This document shows positions 19,876 to 32,361 of a DNA stretch of 64,000 nucleotides, piece by piece. The position numbers and the translations under genes were made by a program. Source of the DNA: Carettochelys insculpta (taxonomy: Eukaryota > Chordata > Testudines > Carettochelyidae). Numbering within the stretch: the stretch's first letter is position 1; each line of letters starts with the position of its first letter. Location of the stretch: NCBI RefSeq assembly GCF_033958435.1, contig NC_134137.1, positions 113,470,501 through 113,534,500 of the forward strand, read 5' to 3'. Below the pieces are notes generated by a model that was not told the DNA's origin, made no database searches, and saw only the letters and a list, made by a program, of their open reading frames with translations.

Positions 19876-22160
19876 GTTAGTTAAAGTCTGTTACATCCAC
19901 TGGAACATAAGGAAGCAACTAAGGTCCCCCACTTCTGTCTGTCTTTGGCCATTTTCTCCAGTGTGTCCCAGTTGTAGTTCATTCTCTTCAAGTCTGCATC
20001 AACAGTATGCCGCCATGTTGTATTGGGCCTCCCACACTTCCGTCATCCCTCAGGTGTTCAGTGAAGTACTATGTTTATAATGGTATCTGCCTCCCTTCTC
20101 ATCTTGTGCCCTATCCTTCTCCAGCTTCTTCTCACGATAATAGAGGTCATGTCCTCCTGGTGGCAATCACAGGAGCAGGTTGTGGTTGGAGATTGCCTTC
20201 GACCAAAAGATGCAAAGTATCTTGCAAAGGCTAGTGGTGTGAAAGGATGAGAGCTTGGCAAGGTCTCACTGTCATCTGCCAGCACTCTGAGCCATATAGT
20301 AGTGTTGATATGGCACAGCTCTGGAACAACTTAAGCTTGAAGTGGACACTGTACTGTGTAGACCTCCATACATAGTTCATACTTCTGAGGACATTTCCGG
20401 CCTTACTTAGTCTGTTCTGGATGTTGTTCTTGGTGCCTCCATCATGGGGGATGATGCTGCCTAAGTACATAAAGCTATCTGTGTTGGGTAACTGTGCATC
20501 ATCTATCTTGATTGGTGCTGGTGTATCCATATTGAGAGTCATGGTCTCGGTTTTTCTTTTTCTTTTCTTTTTTTTTTTTTTGGCTAACTCTTAGACCAAC
20601 CTGATGTCCAAAGGTGCGTAGGCGTTGTGTCTTTTCCTGCATGTGTTGATGGGTGTGGGAAAGTAATGCAAGGTTGTCTGCAAAGTCAAGGTCTTCCCAT
20701 GGGGAAAAAGGTGTCTATATGATTCCCCTTGACCACATAACCCAGTTGACCACCATGTTGAAGAGTAGTGCAGACATGATGCATCACTCTCTGACTCCAT
20801 TATTGACTTCAAAAGACAGATCTCAGTATCCCATGATGCATGTGAAGTTGGTGTAAAAACTCATGATGATCTGGACCACTTGTAGAGGGATTCTGGAGGC
20901 TCTCACAATGTGCCAAAGGCTTTTCTCTGTGCATGCTGTTAAAAGCCTTCTCAAAGTCGACAATGTTTTTGTACAACTATTTCTGCCGCTCTGTGCCCTG
21001 CTGTATGATGTTTCTCTGGGTAAAAATCTTCTCTATACATCCCCTTTCATTGCAAAATCCTCCTTATTCGTTCCTTAGAGACTTGTAGACAGCATCCGAA
21101 AGCCGGTGGATGATGACCTTGGCTAAGGTTTTGCTGGGTACAGATAGAAGGGTGATCCAGTGCCAATTGTTGCAATCGTTCAGTGCTCCTTACTTGGGAA
21201 TCTTGACGATGACTCCTTTGGTCCAGTCCTTGGGTATCTGTTGTCCTTCCCAAATTGCTGTAAACAGTGGCCGGAGAATGGTGGCTGCAAGTTCTGGGTC
21301 TGCTTTAAACAACTCCACGTTCAGGTGGTGAAGTCCTGGAGCTTTGCCATTTTTCAGGGGTTTCATGGCTGCACTGATTTCTTCTTTCTCTGGTGAATCA
21401 ATGTTAGTATCGAGGTCCTCCTCAGCTTCCTGGATGTTCACTTCTCCTTTGAGTTGTGTTCTATTCAGAACTTCTCTAAAATGTTCTGTCCACAGTGCTT
21501 CTTGCTCTTTCTCTGTTTTCAAAAACTGTCCTTGTTTGTCCTTGATGAGGGCACTTGTTCTACCATGATACCTGCCACAAACAAGCTTAGTGATTCTGTA
21601 GACATTTCCTTGCTCTCCTCGATTAGCTACATCTTCAGCTTTTGTTGCAAGGTCCTCTATGAAAGCTCGTTTGCCTGTTCTCACTAGCTTCTTCACTTTT
21701 TTGGTTTGCTTCTCAATAATTCTGCGTGTACTTTTCTTGAATTCTGGCTGATTTAGCATCTACCTGTCTCGTCTTTATGTCCAGTCTCTCTTTGATGGCT
21801 TTCTATGTATCAGGCTTGATCCACTCCTTCCTCTTCTTTCTGTCCTTGAAACCAAGATAAACCTCACTGCTCTTTGTGTAGACTGACGCAATCTTTTCCC
21901 ATACCCTGTTGATATTATCTGTAGGAACATCATCCCTTAAATCTTGCAAAACTTAGAATCTGTTTCTCAGTTGAATGGTGAAGTCACTCTTCATGGTGAC
22001 ATCCCATAGCTTGTCAACCTTGAAGCATCATTGTATAGGTGTCTTAATGCCTGTTCTTCACAGCTTGAGTTTTGCAAGTGCCATCACGAGGTGATGATCA
22101 AGATGAGTCACAGCACATAAATGCCTGTCAGCAGATATCTCCTCTCAAGCTAACATCCAC
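19876..22160 (-). mobile_element. 5'-truncated LINE (LINE 3 of window)
   Basis: A 2.3-kb LINE on minus whose 3' end abuts the family A MITE at 19872. The tail is TAACTAACTAA-like, not poly(A). The 5' end is lost inside the endonuclease near 22160. The coding pieces are described in the next entry. Confidence 0.8.
19884..22150 (-). pseudogene. LINE endonuclease end and reverse transcriptase pseudogene
   Basis: Starting on minus at about 22110 is the end of the endonuclease (THLDHHLVMALAKLKL). The 189-codon frame 21190-21759 holds the linker and the N-terminal reverse transcriptase: RGEQGNVYRITKLVCGRYHG and MKPLKNGKAPGLHHLNVELF. The active-site region near 20680 reads DLDFADNLALLSHTH, so the second catalytic Asp of FADD is Asn. 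Next come SFMYLGSIIPHDGGTKNNIQ and TLLYGSECWQMT (20231-20542). The end, RPNTTWRHTVDADLKRMNY, is near 19980. A run of about 18 T (on plus, 20563-20581) expands an ordinary lysine stretch and breaks the frame. It is clearly inactive. Confidence 0.8.
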
Positions 22161-22164
22161 TCCC

Positions 22165-23405
22165 CTGGTGTTTGATTAAATCATAATCAGCAGCACAGGA
22201 GAGATTAAAAATTGAAATGCTTAAAAAAAAGCCACCACCCTGGAAAGCTTTTGAAAGGAGACTCAGAGAAAAAATATCTCTTGGTAAAAACTCTTTCTGA
22301 GATTTGTTTTAACTGGGGTGTGGGGGTTAGCTGATGACAACCCTTTAAATTCAGTTCCAAATGCCCAAATGAATTGAGGTGGATCAGGATAAAACCAACA
22401 TTCCTTTTTAATAAAAAACATACAGATTTCTAGAAAGCCATAGCAAATTTCGGTAGCAGGAAGCATTTGTGGTTTTACTGAACAGGCTAAGCAAATTGTC
22501 CAGAAGGGTGAAAGTGACTGTCAAGGTGAAAAATCAGGAAACATTGTAAATGTCAAACAGCAGACTAGGTCTGGATTCCAGTACCCTCAGCTGCAGCTAT
22601 GCCTCCAGCAAGTACTGTTCAGCCCCAGCTTTCCTCCTTCGGGCCAAATATGGAGATTTGTAATCACACTGTTAAACTCCACTGGGTACATCAGGAAAAA
22701 AAAAGTATGATCAAGAGGCACAATTTGAGAGCCTGTCCCACAGCCCATTGAAATTAGTGAGAGTTTTCCCATTTATTTTGATGAGCATGAGAGGTCCATT
22801 ACTGAAATACCAGTGATTATGGTACATATTCTGTACAGGGTTTCAATGTGGAGCGCAGAGGTACCTATATCTGGGACATATGTGTCTTTGTGATATTGTG
22901 GACGTGGATCAGAGTGACACTGACTTGATAATTGAGTGGCTGAAGCTCTTCCCTCTCAGAGATAGAAACCAATGATCAGATTGATGTCTCCATCAAGCAG
23001 CAAGGGAAATGGGAACAGTGGTCTTACCCATCCTTGCCGAGTTTTCTAACTGCTTGTCTAAAGGTTGTATAGGAGGATTCTTCCTTCCCTACCATCCCAG
23101 CTGTTTTATGTGGAGTCAGATGTTCACTGCCATTGCTCTTGCAAGAAACAGCTTAGGAGCCTGATTCCAGAAGACAATTGCTAGCTATGGATCAAAAGTC
23201 AAGATAGGCACCTCCCTGCATCTCAGACTAAGGTGCCTAACTCCCATAGAAGGTAGGGCTTAGAACACTCCCCCTCACCCCCCCGCCCCACCTCCAGTTT
23301 CTGCTCTTGGCTGGTTTCAATGGCTCTTTGACTAGGATTCTAGCTTTCATAAATTCCATCTGTAGGTACGCAATTAAGTGGATTCCACAGGGTGGCTAGG
23401 GGCTA
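22165..23405. other. Unassigned sequence
   Basis: About 1.2 kb with no recognised gene or repeat end. Frames here are short and unsupported. Confidence 0.4.
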
Positions 23406-23525
23406 AGGGTATATCTATACAGCAGCCTTATTTCAAAATAACCTATTCTAGAATGCTGCTACATGCAAAAATGCATTTCAAAATAGCACTTAGCTGTTTC
23501 ATAAGGCAGCTGTGGTCTGAGACAT
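23406..23525. repeat. Probable MITE fragment, single end
   Basis: Begins AAGGGTATATCTATACAGC, a mutated form of the AGGGTATGTCTACAC end, followed by TATTTCAAAATAACC. No second end is found within 1 kb, so it is a solo end or a highly decayed copy. Confidence 0.4.
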
Positions 23526-24592
23526 CTCACATACCAGCAAATAGACAATATTACTAGACCACTCATTGAACCGTAACGTCACTCAGTTAGTCCAGTAAAT
23601 AACCTCCAGAACAACATTAGCTCAGTGTTTTTGGCAGCTGAAAGGAAATGTCTTTCATGGAAGGAAACATCCTTCTTCAGGTCACAGACCAAGGCTTACT
23701 TGTTCCAGTGTTATTTTCTTTTAAAAATAGCCAATGTTTGCTTTACTGGCACCAGAAGGACCCCAGTAACTAATTCAAGCCATGACTGATCTTGATTGAC
23801 TTTGTTTCTATTATGGGTAAAGATCAATTCCCTTTCAGAAGAAGAAAGAGAGAGGAAAACATAAAACTTATTTGGATAAACATGTACTCATTAGAGAATG
23901 GTAGAATTTCTACAAAAGATAAATCACTCAGGACAAAATGTTTTTCTATTCATGAACCACAGCATATCACACACTAAGCATGCACTTTCACCTTTACTCA
24001 TACGCTTTTATTGTTCTATTATTTGTAATAAAGATGGGCTGAAGGCCTGGAGTTTGAGTCCGAACTTCCTCAAAATCTGATTTTATGTATCTCCCTTTAT
24101 TAATATAAATTCTCCAGATTTTAGGAGTGTTGGGAGAGGGATGACAGAAAGTTTCAGAATTCTGGTGTTGGCCAGAGGGTCACTTCTGGAAGAGACAAAA
24201 ATAAAATTTACCCTTCCCTGTGTATTGCACCTTGAAATGGCAGGAAGGCTTGCATGCATCTATGATCTCAAGAATCATGCAGGAAGGAGCATAAATCCTA
24301 GGTTGCCCATGTCAGACAATTTGAAAGGGGAGATGTCAGGTAGAATGCAGTCCACTCACTCTTCAGGTACTGGTTTGGTAGTCTGCTGAAATCCCACAGA
24401 TGGAAAAAAATTAAAGTTGTTTTGGAATGGTTGTACTGCTCAGTTCAACAAAGTTAGTCCAACTAAATTCAAAGAGACCTAGATGAGAGATGGCAACACA
24501 ACCAGGGCACACTCCCAAGGTAACTATTCTGTCCATGAATTTTCAGTCTCCCAAATCCACTAATGGAATCGGTACATGCAATAAGCAAACAC
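23526..24592. other. Unassigned AT-rich sequence
   Basis: No gene or repeat boundary recognised; short frames only. Confidence 0.4.
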
Positions 24593-24595
24593 TAT

Positions 24596-24984
24596 AGCTA
24601 TGTCTACAATACACTACGCCAAAGAAATTCCCCTGGAAGATTTCTTCCTAAAGAACTTATTTTGAAGGAGCATATCCACACATAAAAAAGCAGATCAAAT
24701 GAGTGATCTGCGGTTTCATAAGAAAGCATCCACACACACCCTGATTTTTCGAAAGAAGGGCCTTGTGGAGTGTCTACACGTTTTCTTTCAAAAGATAGTT
24801 TCAAAAGGGAGAGCTCTTCCTGAAATGGGAAAGGAAGAGCCATTTCAAAAGGAGCACCACATTCTTTAGATTTACTTTCAAAAGAACACTTTTTGTGTGT
24901 AGACGCTCCATGGGCTCTTTCAAAAGCGTACCCTTCTTTCAAAAAAAAAATCTTTCAAAAGAACTTGCTAGTGTAGATGCAGCC
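24596..24984. mobile_element. MITE related to the 52-56 kb Harbinger element
   Basis: A 389-bp element with ends AGCTATGTCTACAATACAC and the complement of GCTAGTGTAGATGCAGCC, flanked by TAT (24593-24595 and 24985-24987). It repeats CTTTCAAAAG-type motifs. Phrases such as GACGCTCCATGGGCTCTTTC (about 24902-24921) and CCATTTCAAAAGGAGCACCA resemble the subterminal zones of the element at 52.1 kb (GATGCTCCATGGGCTGTTGT). No coding capacity. Confidence 0.75.
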
Positions 24985-25275
24985 TATATGAGCCTCATAA
25001 ACCAATCCAAGTATTGTTGGTAACATACACAGAGATGGTGTAGGTCTGAAACTGTTAGGCCCAAAAGTTTGATGCTAGTTTCAAAAAGGATTATAGCCAT
25101 ATGATTTCCATCAAAGTTCCACAGTCTGTAATTCAGTATTATGTTGCAACAAATTAATTTAGCCAACTGGCAAAACATACCTTGGAAATTTTAAAGCCAG
25201 TTTGAAGAAACAGAAATCAAATCTTTCAAACTAAACTTTGAATACTTAACATCATTATAATGTCAATCTTACTAT

Positions 25276-25395
25276 GGCTGTGGCTGCACTACCCCTCCTT
25301 TTCGAAAGGGGCATGTAAATTACGGCCATTCAAAAATGCAAATGAGGTGCTGATGTGAATATTCAGCACCTCATTTGCATAAGAACAGCCACCCA
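25276..25395. mobile_element. Half of a GGCTGTGGC-type MITE
   Basis: Begins GGCTGTGGCTGCACTACCCC, then TTTTCGAAAGGGGCATG and the mirror pair GAGGTGCTGA/TCAGCACCTC. It is the same family as 62979-63413, but only about 120 bp can be followed before the sequence changes character. Confidence 0.55.
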
Positions 25396-25399
25396 GACT

Positions 25400-25740
25400 G
25401 TTAAAAGTTCTTATTTCAAACTAATAATAGCTGTGTGGCTGGAGTTCCTCTCTGTACCACACACTTCTTGCAGGCGGTGTGAGGGAGACTTTGTGTGCTG
25501 CCCCCAGCCCCAGGTCAGTCATCGCAATTCCCACTTCCTGATTTCCCTCCCCTACCCGCAAGGGGTGCAGGACACCTTGAGGAAGCTGCCGACCATTTTG
25601 AATAGCCTCAGTCTGCAGCAGGGAGAGACCCTCCTTTGGGGTCCCTGTGGGGTGGACGGTGGTCTGGATCAAAAGGCTTGGCAGGGTGAATCAGGCCCAT
25701 GGGCCATATCTTGCCTGCCCCTACTGTAAATGATTTGCCA
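25400..25740. repeat. GC-rich repeat-like segment
   Basis: GC-rich island in AT-rich DNA, ending near CCATGGGCCATATCTTGCC and GCCCCTACTGTAAATGATT, a phrase typical of an old hAT-type interspersed repeat in amniotes. No end is sharp. Frames on both strands overlap (25355-25729 and 25421-25672) and neither is supported. Confidence 0.35.
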
Positions 25741-27281
25741 CATTCCCATCAAGAGGTAGAACTAGAAATCAGAGACTCTGACTTTCTACCATTGCCTAGC
25801 AGCTCTGGTGATTGTAGGGTTTGTTTGTTTGTCTGTCTGTTTTTTAAGTTTGCTCTGCCACCTTCACTTCTTTTAACAACCGCACCCACCAAGTAAAGTA
25901 TTAAAAGAGCACATGACCAACTTCTACACTCAGTGACACCCAAAGACTTACTATTGAAGTCAACAGTTACATGAATGTAACTGAGAATAGACTCTGAGAC
26001 ACAATTATGTGTGAACATAAATGGGAAAAAAATGCAGTCTTCATACATACTATGAAGGAACTTAAAAACCAATCAGGGCGAGGTATGGTTAAAGATACAT
26101 TTCTTTTCAAGAGACAATTTATCAGAAATTGCATATATTTGAATTTGAATAATGCCAGTTCCTACTGTTATCACTTTAGCCCAAGACTATAAATGGATAT
26201 CTAAACTGGACCAGTCATATATCCTCTGATAACTTTGTGCCTGCAGGATTCCAGTGATAAGTAGCAGAAGCTTCATTAACATAACATGACAATGGTAAAT
26301 TAATTCTAATTATCCTGATCATTGAGTATTTAAATTAAAATGAAGACATTAAAAGGTAACTAATTACTGAGAAGGCTATTTCTGAGGATAAATTATGAGA
26401 GGGTTTAAACAAAGACAGTATAAAACAGTGGGCTTCAACTGCCCAACATCTTGTCAGTTTATTTGTAGTGATCCAACTGGAAAAATTGGTATGATTTTCT
26501 TTCTCAGGAAATGTGCAAAATGTAAAGCCTCGCTCAGCTAACTGAATCTTTACTGCATTTTTCAAATAATGGCACTATTAATAAAAATAATTTCTGACTC
26601 ATCTGTACATTTACAAGCTAAAGTAAAGGTCACAGTTCATAATCCAGCTGATTGATAATAATGAATTTCTATGTAGAAGATTAAAGTAACAAATATTAGA
26701 AACTCACTGGTAATGAATAATAAAAGCTGCACTTTATACAAGTCGAAAAACATATCTATATGATAAGATTTTGGAGTGGAAAATTATAATAATTCAAGGC
26801 AACACTTTTTTGCAATTACCTGAAGGAACTAACTGATGACCTTACTGCTTTATAATAAAGTATTTTTCTGATGACAGATTATTCACAGGTATCTGGACAA
26901 AGATTATTGCCTTCATTTTTTATTCTTTCCACTTCATCTTCTCCAATTCTCCTGCAAAATTATCACTGATAAAATTTACCCCAATTTCCCAGCTTCATTA
27001 GCAGTGATATTTTACATTATTTTGGTGGAAAGAGGTTATAGCTGATTAGTACACTGCTTGCTTCCATTCTCCACAGCCAAAAAAAATGGAAAATGAGTGT
27101 ATGAGCTTCACCATCAAATGCATATGGCCTACTGCAGTCAACATAGTAACATGTCATTGGAGCTCATTCTCTGTCCCTGCTCTTCCCCGCAGCAACTTGA
27201 TGCAATAATACACTTCCCCTCCAACGTGGCAAGAATAAGAATATCCAAGTTACGAACAGTAGAGCAATAAGACTTTATGGT
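25741..27281. other. AT-rich sequence without recognised features
   Basis: About 1.5 kb with no gene or repeat end recognised. Confidence 0.4.
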
Positions 27282-27468
27282 GGCAGGGATAGCTCAGTGG
27301 TTTGAATATTAGCTTTTTAAACCCAGCATTGTGAGTCAAACCTTAAGGTAGTCCATTTAGGGATCTGATGCAAAATAGATTTAAAATTTTAAAAAAAAAA
27401 TGGATAGGGCTTGGTCCTGGGACTGGACTAGATGATCTGCCAAGGTCCCTTTCAGCTCTATGAGATGT
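27282..27468 (+). repeat. Cry I-type tRNA-derived SINE
   Basis: The head has a pol III A box (GGATAGCTCAGTGGTTTGA, about 27287-27305) and a decayed B box (GTGAGTCAAACC, about 27331). Next are the body phrase CATTTAGGGATCTGATGCA, an A-rich spacer (about 27390-27400) and a CR1-like tail GACTGGACTAGATGATCTGC...AGGTCCCTTTCAGCTCTATGA. This order is that of the SINE found in cryptodiran turtles. It is the main evidence for the organism call. Confidence 0.8.
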
Positions 27469-27993
27469 TCATCTCCACATACTTTAAATATTTTAAATTT
27501 TGGAAATTCTGATGCTGGGAACATTGATTACTGAGACCACAAGAGGCTGCAGAAATGTGTACAGAAAATTAATTACAAAAGTTTATATGCTCCCTCTTGG
27601 TTGTGTCAAATATACTTGCCAAAACATTCTGCCCTGGGGAAGGTTTCAGATGCGCTTTGCAGGCAGAATACTCCCAGGGGATGAACTAAAAAAGTTCATC
27701 TTCTGGTTATCAGAGCCCTGTCCCATCCTAGATTCACTGTCCCTTTGGCACAGTACTAAACAATTCCAGACCCTCTCAACCAAGCAAAGTTCATAAGCAG
27801 TGTGTATTGTGTCTTTACTTAGATTTGCTGGCTATGCAAGCTAAATAGTAAATTAGGAACCTGGTTTATCATGCAGATTGCTAATCAGAACTTGTAATTC
27901 ATTTCACTTGGGATAAAACACACCAACACATATGTACAATAATCAAATCCAGAAGAGTTAGGCAAAAATCAGTGGCATCATATCATCCTGAAT
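27469..27993. other. Unassigned sequence
   Basis: Contains a lone 98-codon frame (27500-27796) with no domain, no homologue I recognise and no splice or promoter context. Not called as a gene. Confidence 0.35.
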
Positions 27994-30353
27994 AGGGCAA
28001 AACTCTGCAAAGTTAACTTTGAAGTAAGCTGCTACTTTGAAGTAGCCTGCAGAGCATCTACACACACTTTCCCTTACTTTGAAGTTAACTTTGAAGTAAG
28101 GGAGGCTAACTTCAAAGTCACTACTCCATTCCTGGGAATTCCTTTGAAGTTTAACTTCCAAGTTAAGTGTGTGTAGATGCTCTGCACTCTTTACTTCAAA
28201 GTAAGGAGTCCACCAAGTAGGTGGCCCTCCCAGAGGACAGAGACACTCGGGCCAGCCCAGGCAGGGTTCCATGGTCCTGGATGGACACCGCAAAAGAAAC
28301 AGCTCCCTGGATACCCCAGGCAGGAAGTTGTGACTGTGCCACAAGCAGGCGCAGCATGAGCCCCCACTAGAACTGTCCCTCCTAGGAGCACCAGCCTGCC
28401 TCTGCACCCCCGGCCACCATGGCAGCATGCCAGGATACCCCTGACCCCTCTGGAGCCCCAGAGAAGGAGTCCGGGTGCTCACAGTCCCTGGGCAAGGTCT
28501 GTGCCAGGAGGAGACCCTCCTGTACTGAGCACAAGCTGAAGGACCTGCTCACTCTGTGTAGAAGGAGGAGGTCCTTTGCCAAACTGGCGCCTGCCAGAGG
28601 AAGGCAGAGGTCTTTGACCAGCTGGCCAGCAGCCTCGCCACCCAAGGCCATCCTGATCACACTGGCAGCAGCATCAGGATAAAAGTTGAAGAACTCCACC
28701 AGACCTACATCAAGGTCTGAGATGCTGCCAGCTGGTTGGGCACACAGCTTTTCCACTGCCTCCATTACCGGGAGCTGCACAGGCTCCTGGGTCTGAGGGA
28801 GGTGGTCACCCCAGAGCATATGCCAGGCACCACCATGCCTCTCACCCCGAACCCCCCATGCACAGCAAGGATGAGGCGAGCCCCTCTAGCACCACCAGCC
28901 CCCATGTGGGGAGCAGTTGACCGAGACTGAGAGTGATGATGAGGGCTCCAGCAACAGGACACTCATCATCACCCTCCCCTCCAGGACACCCAGCAGAGCC
29001 TCATCAAGTCTTGCCCGAGTCCCAGGACATCACAGTTGATATGTATGGGATGGGTGGGATGTCACCAGGGACAGGGATGCCCTCCCCACCCCCGGAACAG
29101 CCCTGTAGCCCACACGCCTGGGGATGGGGGAGGGGGAGGCAACAAGGGGTGACCCTTGCCAGTCAGGAACCTCTGAGCACCCAGGATCCCACAGGGCCCA
29201 CGGACCATCAGGTGTCAGGGGAATGGGGCGGGGGCCAGCAAAGCTGGGGTCTAGCACCCACCAGGGTTGGGACCCAGCACTAATGGACCATCCCCCTGTC
29301 CCTTTCTGTCTCCACAGGTACATTGTCAGGAAGGCGCCGCAGCACATCAGAGTGAGACACAGCCACAGGAGGCCGGGTGGCCACCCCATCAACCCAGTTT
29401 GCATCCCCTGGTGGCTGCAGCAGGGCCTCCTACAGATGGTGCTGGAGGGATGAGGAGGTGGCAGCCAACCAGGCGGTCATACAGGAGATGACTGGTGTGC
29501 TCCAGAACTGGCTGGAAATGGAATGGGACATGTGGGTGTGGCTGGCTGGCAGCCTGGACACTGTGGCACAGGCCTTGGCCATCTGCCTCGCCCAACTGCC
29601 CACCCCCTCGCCAGCCTGGCTTGCAGCCACCCCTCCAGCAGCTGCCCACCTCCCGGCACACCTGTCACCGTCCGACCACCTGGAGCTGTCTCGGTGGCTG
29701 CTGGCCAAGGCAAGTGAACCTGGCCCAGCACCAGTGGCACCCTCTGTACACCCTGCAGAGGCCAAGCATGCAGCACCCCCACCCTACCTCCCTGTGATCC
29801 CAGCCTCATCACATCCCCGCAGGGAGCCCCAGACCCAGGGCAGCAGGGGCAGCTGTGGCTGACATGGTTCCTGGACAATGCCCCTGGGAGACTGAGACTT
29901 CCCTCACCTACCCAGCTTCCCAGTTCAGCCCCCGCACCTAACCCCCCACCTCACCCCTGTGGACCATTGCCCCCCATGTTCTGTGAATAGTTTCACATGT
30001 TGTTCTGCTTTGTTTTGCAAAAAAGTTTATTACCCCAATACTAAAGTTCCCACCCTATCCCCGTGTCCCTGGTGCTTGGTTGGAGAGTGAAGGGGCAAAC
30101 ATGAGGTATAGGGGAGTGAGGGGGGCTGTGGTGCAGAGTGCATCTGGGAGGGTCAGGGCAGGCCCTGGGTGAAGGCCTGGCACAAGGCCTCCCAGAGTCT
30201 GGCCCCATCCCTTTGTGCCTCACGGCATGGGGCAGTGGGTGGCTGTTCATAGCCAGCCCCTGGGTCCGTGGCCCAGCCTTGGATAAAGGGCTCCCGTGAG
30301 TGCATTTTGTGTGAAGTATAACTTTGAAGTTATTTTGTAGTGTAGACACAGCC
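27994..30353 (+). mobile_element. Harbinger-type element carrying only a Myb-like gene
   Basis: About 2.36 kb. The subterminal part (27994-28210) is packed with AACTTTGAAGTAAG / CTTACTTTGAAGTT inverted motifs and GTGTGTAGATGCTCTGC. The right end is GGCTGTGTCTACACTAC in complement, preceded by ATAACTTTGAAGTTAT. The left terminus is poorly conserved. The interior is GC-rich and holds one Myb-like gene remnant. No transposase sequence was found in it, so it looks like a one-gene deletion derivative. Confidence 0.6.
28419..29862 (+). pseudogene. Myb/SANT-like Harbinger accessory protein pseudogene
   Basis: In Harbinger elements this second protein binds DNA near the ends and helps the transposase enter the nucleus and act. 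Reading across a frameshift near 28560, the domain runs TEHKLKDLLTL, then EEEVLCQTGACQRKAEVFDQ, LASSLATQGHPDHTGSSIRI, KVEELHQTYIKV (stop) and FHCLHYRELHRLLGL (about 28540-28797). This is the helix pattern of the trihelix/MSANTD-type Myb domain, with the usual R-x-K-I/V-x-E-L-x-x-x-Y block. The C-terminal 161-codon frame (29377-29862) reads TGVLQNWLEMEWDMWVWLAG and then a proline/alanine-rich tail, as in this family. It is broken by several stops and shifts. Confidence 0.6.
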
Positions 30354-30406
30354 TTAGAGATCCAGTTTGACACTACCTCTGAAGGTATGAAGTCCCCCTG
30401 CCCCCC

Positions 30407-30442
<36 letters not shown>

Positions 30443-32361
30443 CCAGCACTGCTGGTAACTTCAGAATTTCTTCAAAGTCAATTTTCTGAAGAACAAACAC
30501 AAGCTTTGTGTTCAGTCTTGCAATAGGTTTTGAAATGACTGTTACAGAGTAGTCCTAAATTAAATTTGTCATGCATCCTTAAACACATGGATTTTGGTTT
30601 ACTTTTGCAGCAGGCAGACTAGTGTTTAACAGGAACACTGAGCTCTGGACTTATGAGAGGCATAAATGACTCTGTTCTCTGGAACAGCTGATCCATACTG
30701 TTTTCTGCAAATGACTGTATGTTGTCATATTGTAACCAATATCCAGTGCAGACCAACAACTGAGTTTTGTACATGAAAAGCACTGAAAACCTGAAGTAAA
30801 ACCATTTCAGAGATTTATTTTCTCACTTTTAGAAGAGTAAAAGGTCCTAGCTGGGTAATATAAAACCAGCATTGTCATTCTTGTTTAAGTTAGCTTACCC
30901 TTAGACTTGGTCATTAGCGCCAATCACTACTAACAGCTTTTTTCAGTCACCAGAAAACTACTTTTTATACACTAAATTGATTTAAATGCTTTGCACCTGC
31001 ATAGGGACTCAGTCAGAAACCAAAGCTGTTAACCAAATTCATGCGTACCTTGCACCTGTTCAGGTGCAGCAGCGGAAATACTGAGAGAGGGTCAGATACA
31101 CAAGTATCTACTCATTGATAGTTCAATTGAAGCTGCATTTTGGTTTGGGAGTGTTTTTAACAGGCTTATAGTGAAGTAAGCAATCATTTCCATGACTGAG
31201 TTACCTTTGCATTGTTTATCATAGTGCCCTGTTGTATAACATGTGAATCCCACAGAAGTCAAGCACTTACCTGAATAGGTTCAATCTGTGGTTGACTGTG
31301 GATTTGTTATAAAATGATCACAATGATACAAGCCACGTATAACATTTCTGGGTCCTCATTGACCAAGCATGGGAGGTGGTGGCTCTAAGCCAGCCAAATG
31401 ACCTCAGAAGCATTGTTTTGTCTAATCTTTTCCACCTATGGGCATTTTCCATCAGTGTGCAGACCAAATTTTGTTATGTACACTAAGCATGTGTGAATGT
31501 GCACTACCAGCAGAAACACAGCCCTCCTGTGGGTGCTTTCGTAATCTACTGCATGGCATTTGACTGTCTCCTGAGCAGCTATGCCAGCACATCACTTACA
31601 AGGAACCTTGCTCAGAGGCCTGGTGAGCTGCACTGTGTGCTGAGCCATTCAGGGACAGGCAGGAGCAATAGCTGCATGAGGTCAAGAGTGTTTGCTCTTT
31701 TCCAGGAGGGGCAATAAGGAGTGGGGCCTGACTTGGAGGTGCTGTGACTTGAGCTGTTTGGAGAGTGGGCAATTATTTTAAATTGTGCCCCTTCCAAAAT
31801 TAACAGTTATATATCACATCCACTATTCAGGAAGCCTAACACCTATCAACCTCAGTTTCTGGCGACTAAAAGAGATAGGCATCTCCCCGTAGCCCACACT
31901 TTCACATCAAACTGCAAGAGCAAGACCCCTGTCAGCAGCATTTCCCATTGACTACAGTAGGCATTTTCCCACCTGGTGTTCTGACTATGTGGATCTCACT
32001 GTGTAGGAGTCCACGTGACTAACTCAGACTTTGTGGATGTCTGTGTTATTCCTGTGACTGTCTAGGTGCTGAAAACCTATGTATTGAACTAGCTAAGTCC
32101 TCTGATGGAGTCCAGGCTTTAACTCCCATTGAAATCAATGGGAATTAAATTCTTATACACCTATTAGGATCTAGACCCAAGCTTCTAGCACCTGTACTCC
32201 ACTACAGCAGATCTTTCCATGGACTCCAATTGCTTTTATTTGGTCAGTTCTAATAGATTCCCTCAGTCATATCACCTTTGAAACAGATCAGTGCTTTAGA
32301 ACTGTAAAAAGGGAAGTCCTTGGTGAGGTTTCATTTTATATCTACATACCATTCAGTTGGA
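30354..32361. other. Unassigned sequence with a TA microsatellite
   Basis: About 2 kb without a recognised gene. It contains a (TA)n tract at 30412-30440. Frames of 60-74 codons near 31500-31800 overlap on both strands and are not supported. Confidence 0.4.
30412..30440. repeat. (TA)n microsatellite
   Basis: About 14.5 uninterrupted TA units directly after GTG. Confidence 0.95.

Noticed and set aside
21190..21759. A 189-codon minus-strand frame that could be mistaken for a host gene
   Set aside because: KNGKAPG and the surrounding blocks identify it as the N-terminal reverse transcriptase region of a LINE.
27500..27796. 98-codon frame on plus
   Set aside because: No domain, no gene context, ordinary length for chance in this window.
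28382..29878. Long minus-strand frames (145, 124, 133 codons) in the GC-rich block
   Set aside because: They are shadows of the plus-strand Myb-like remnant. GC-rich DNA has few stops, and no domain is seen on minus.
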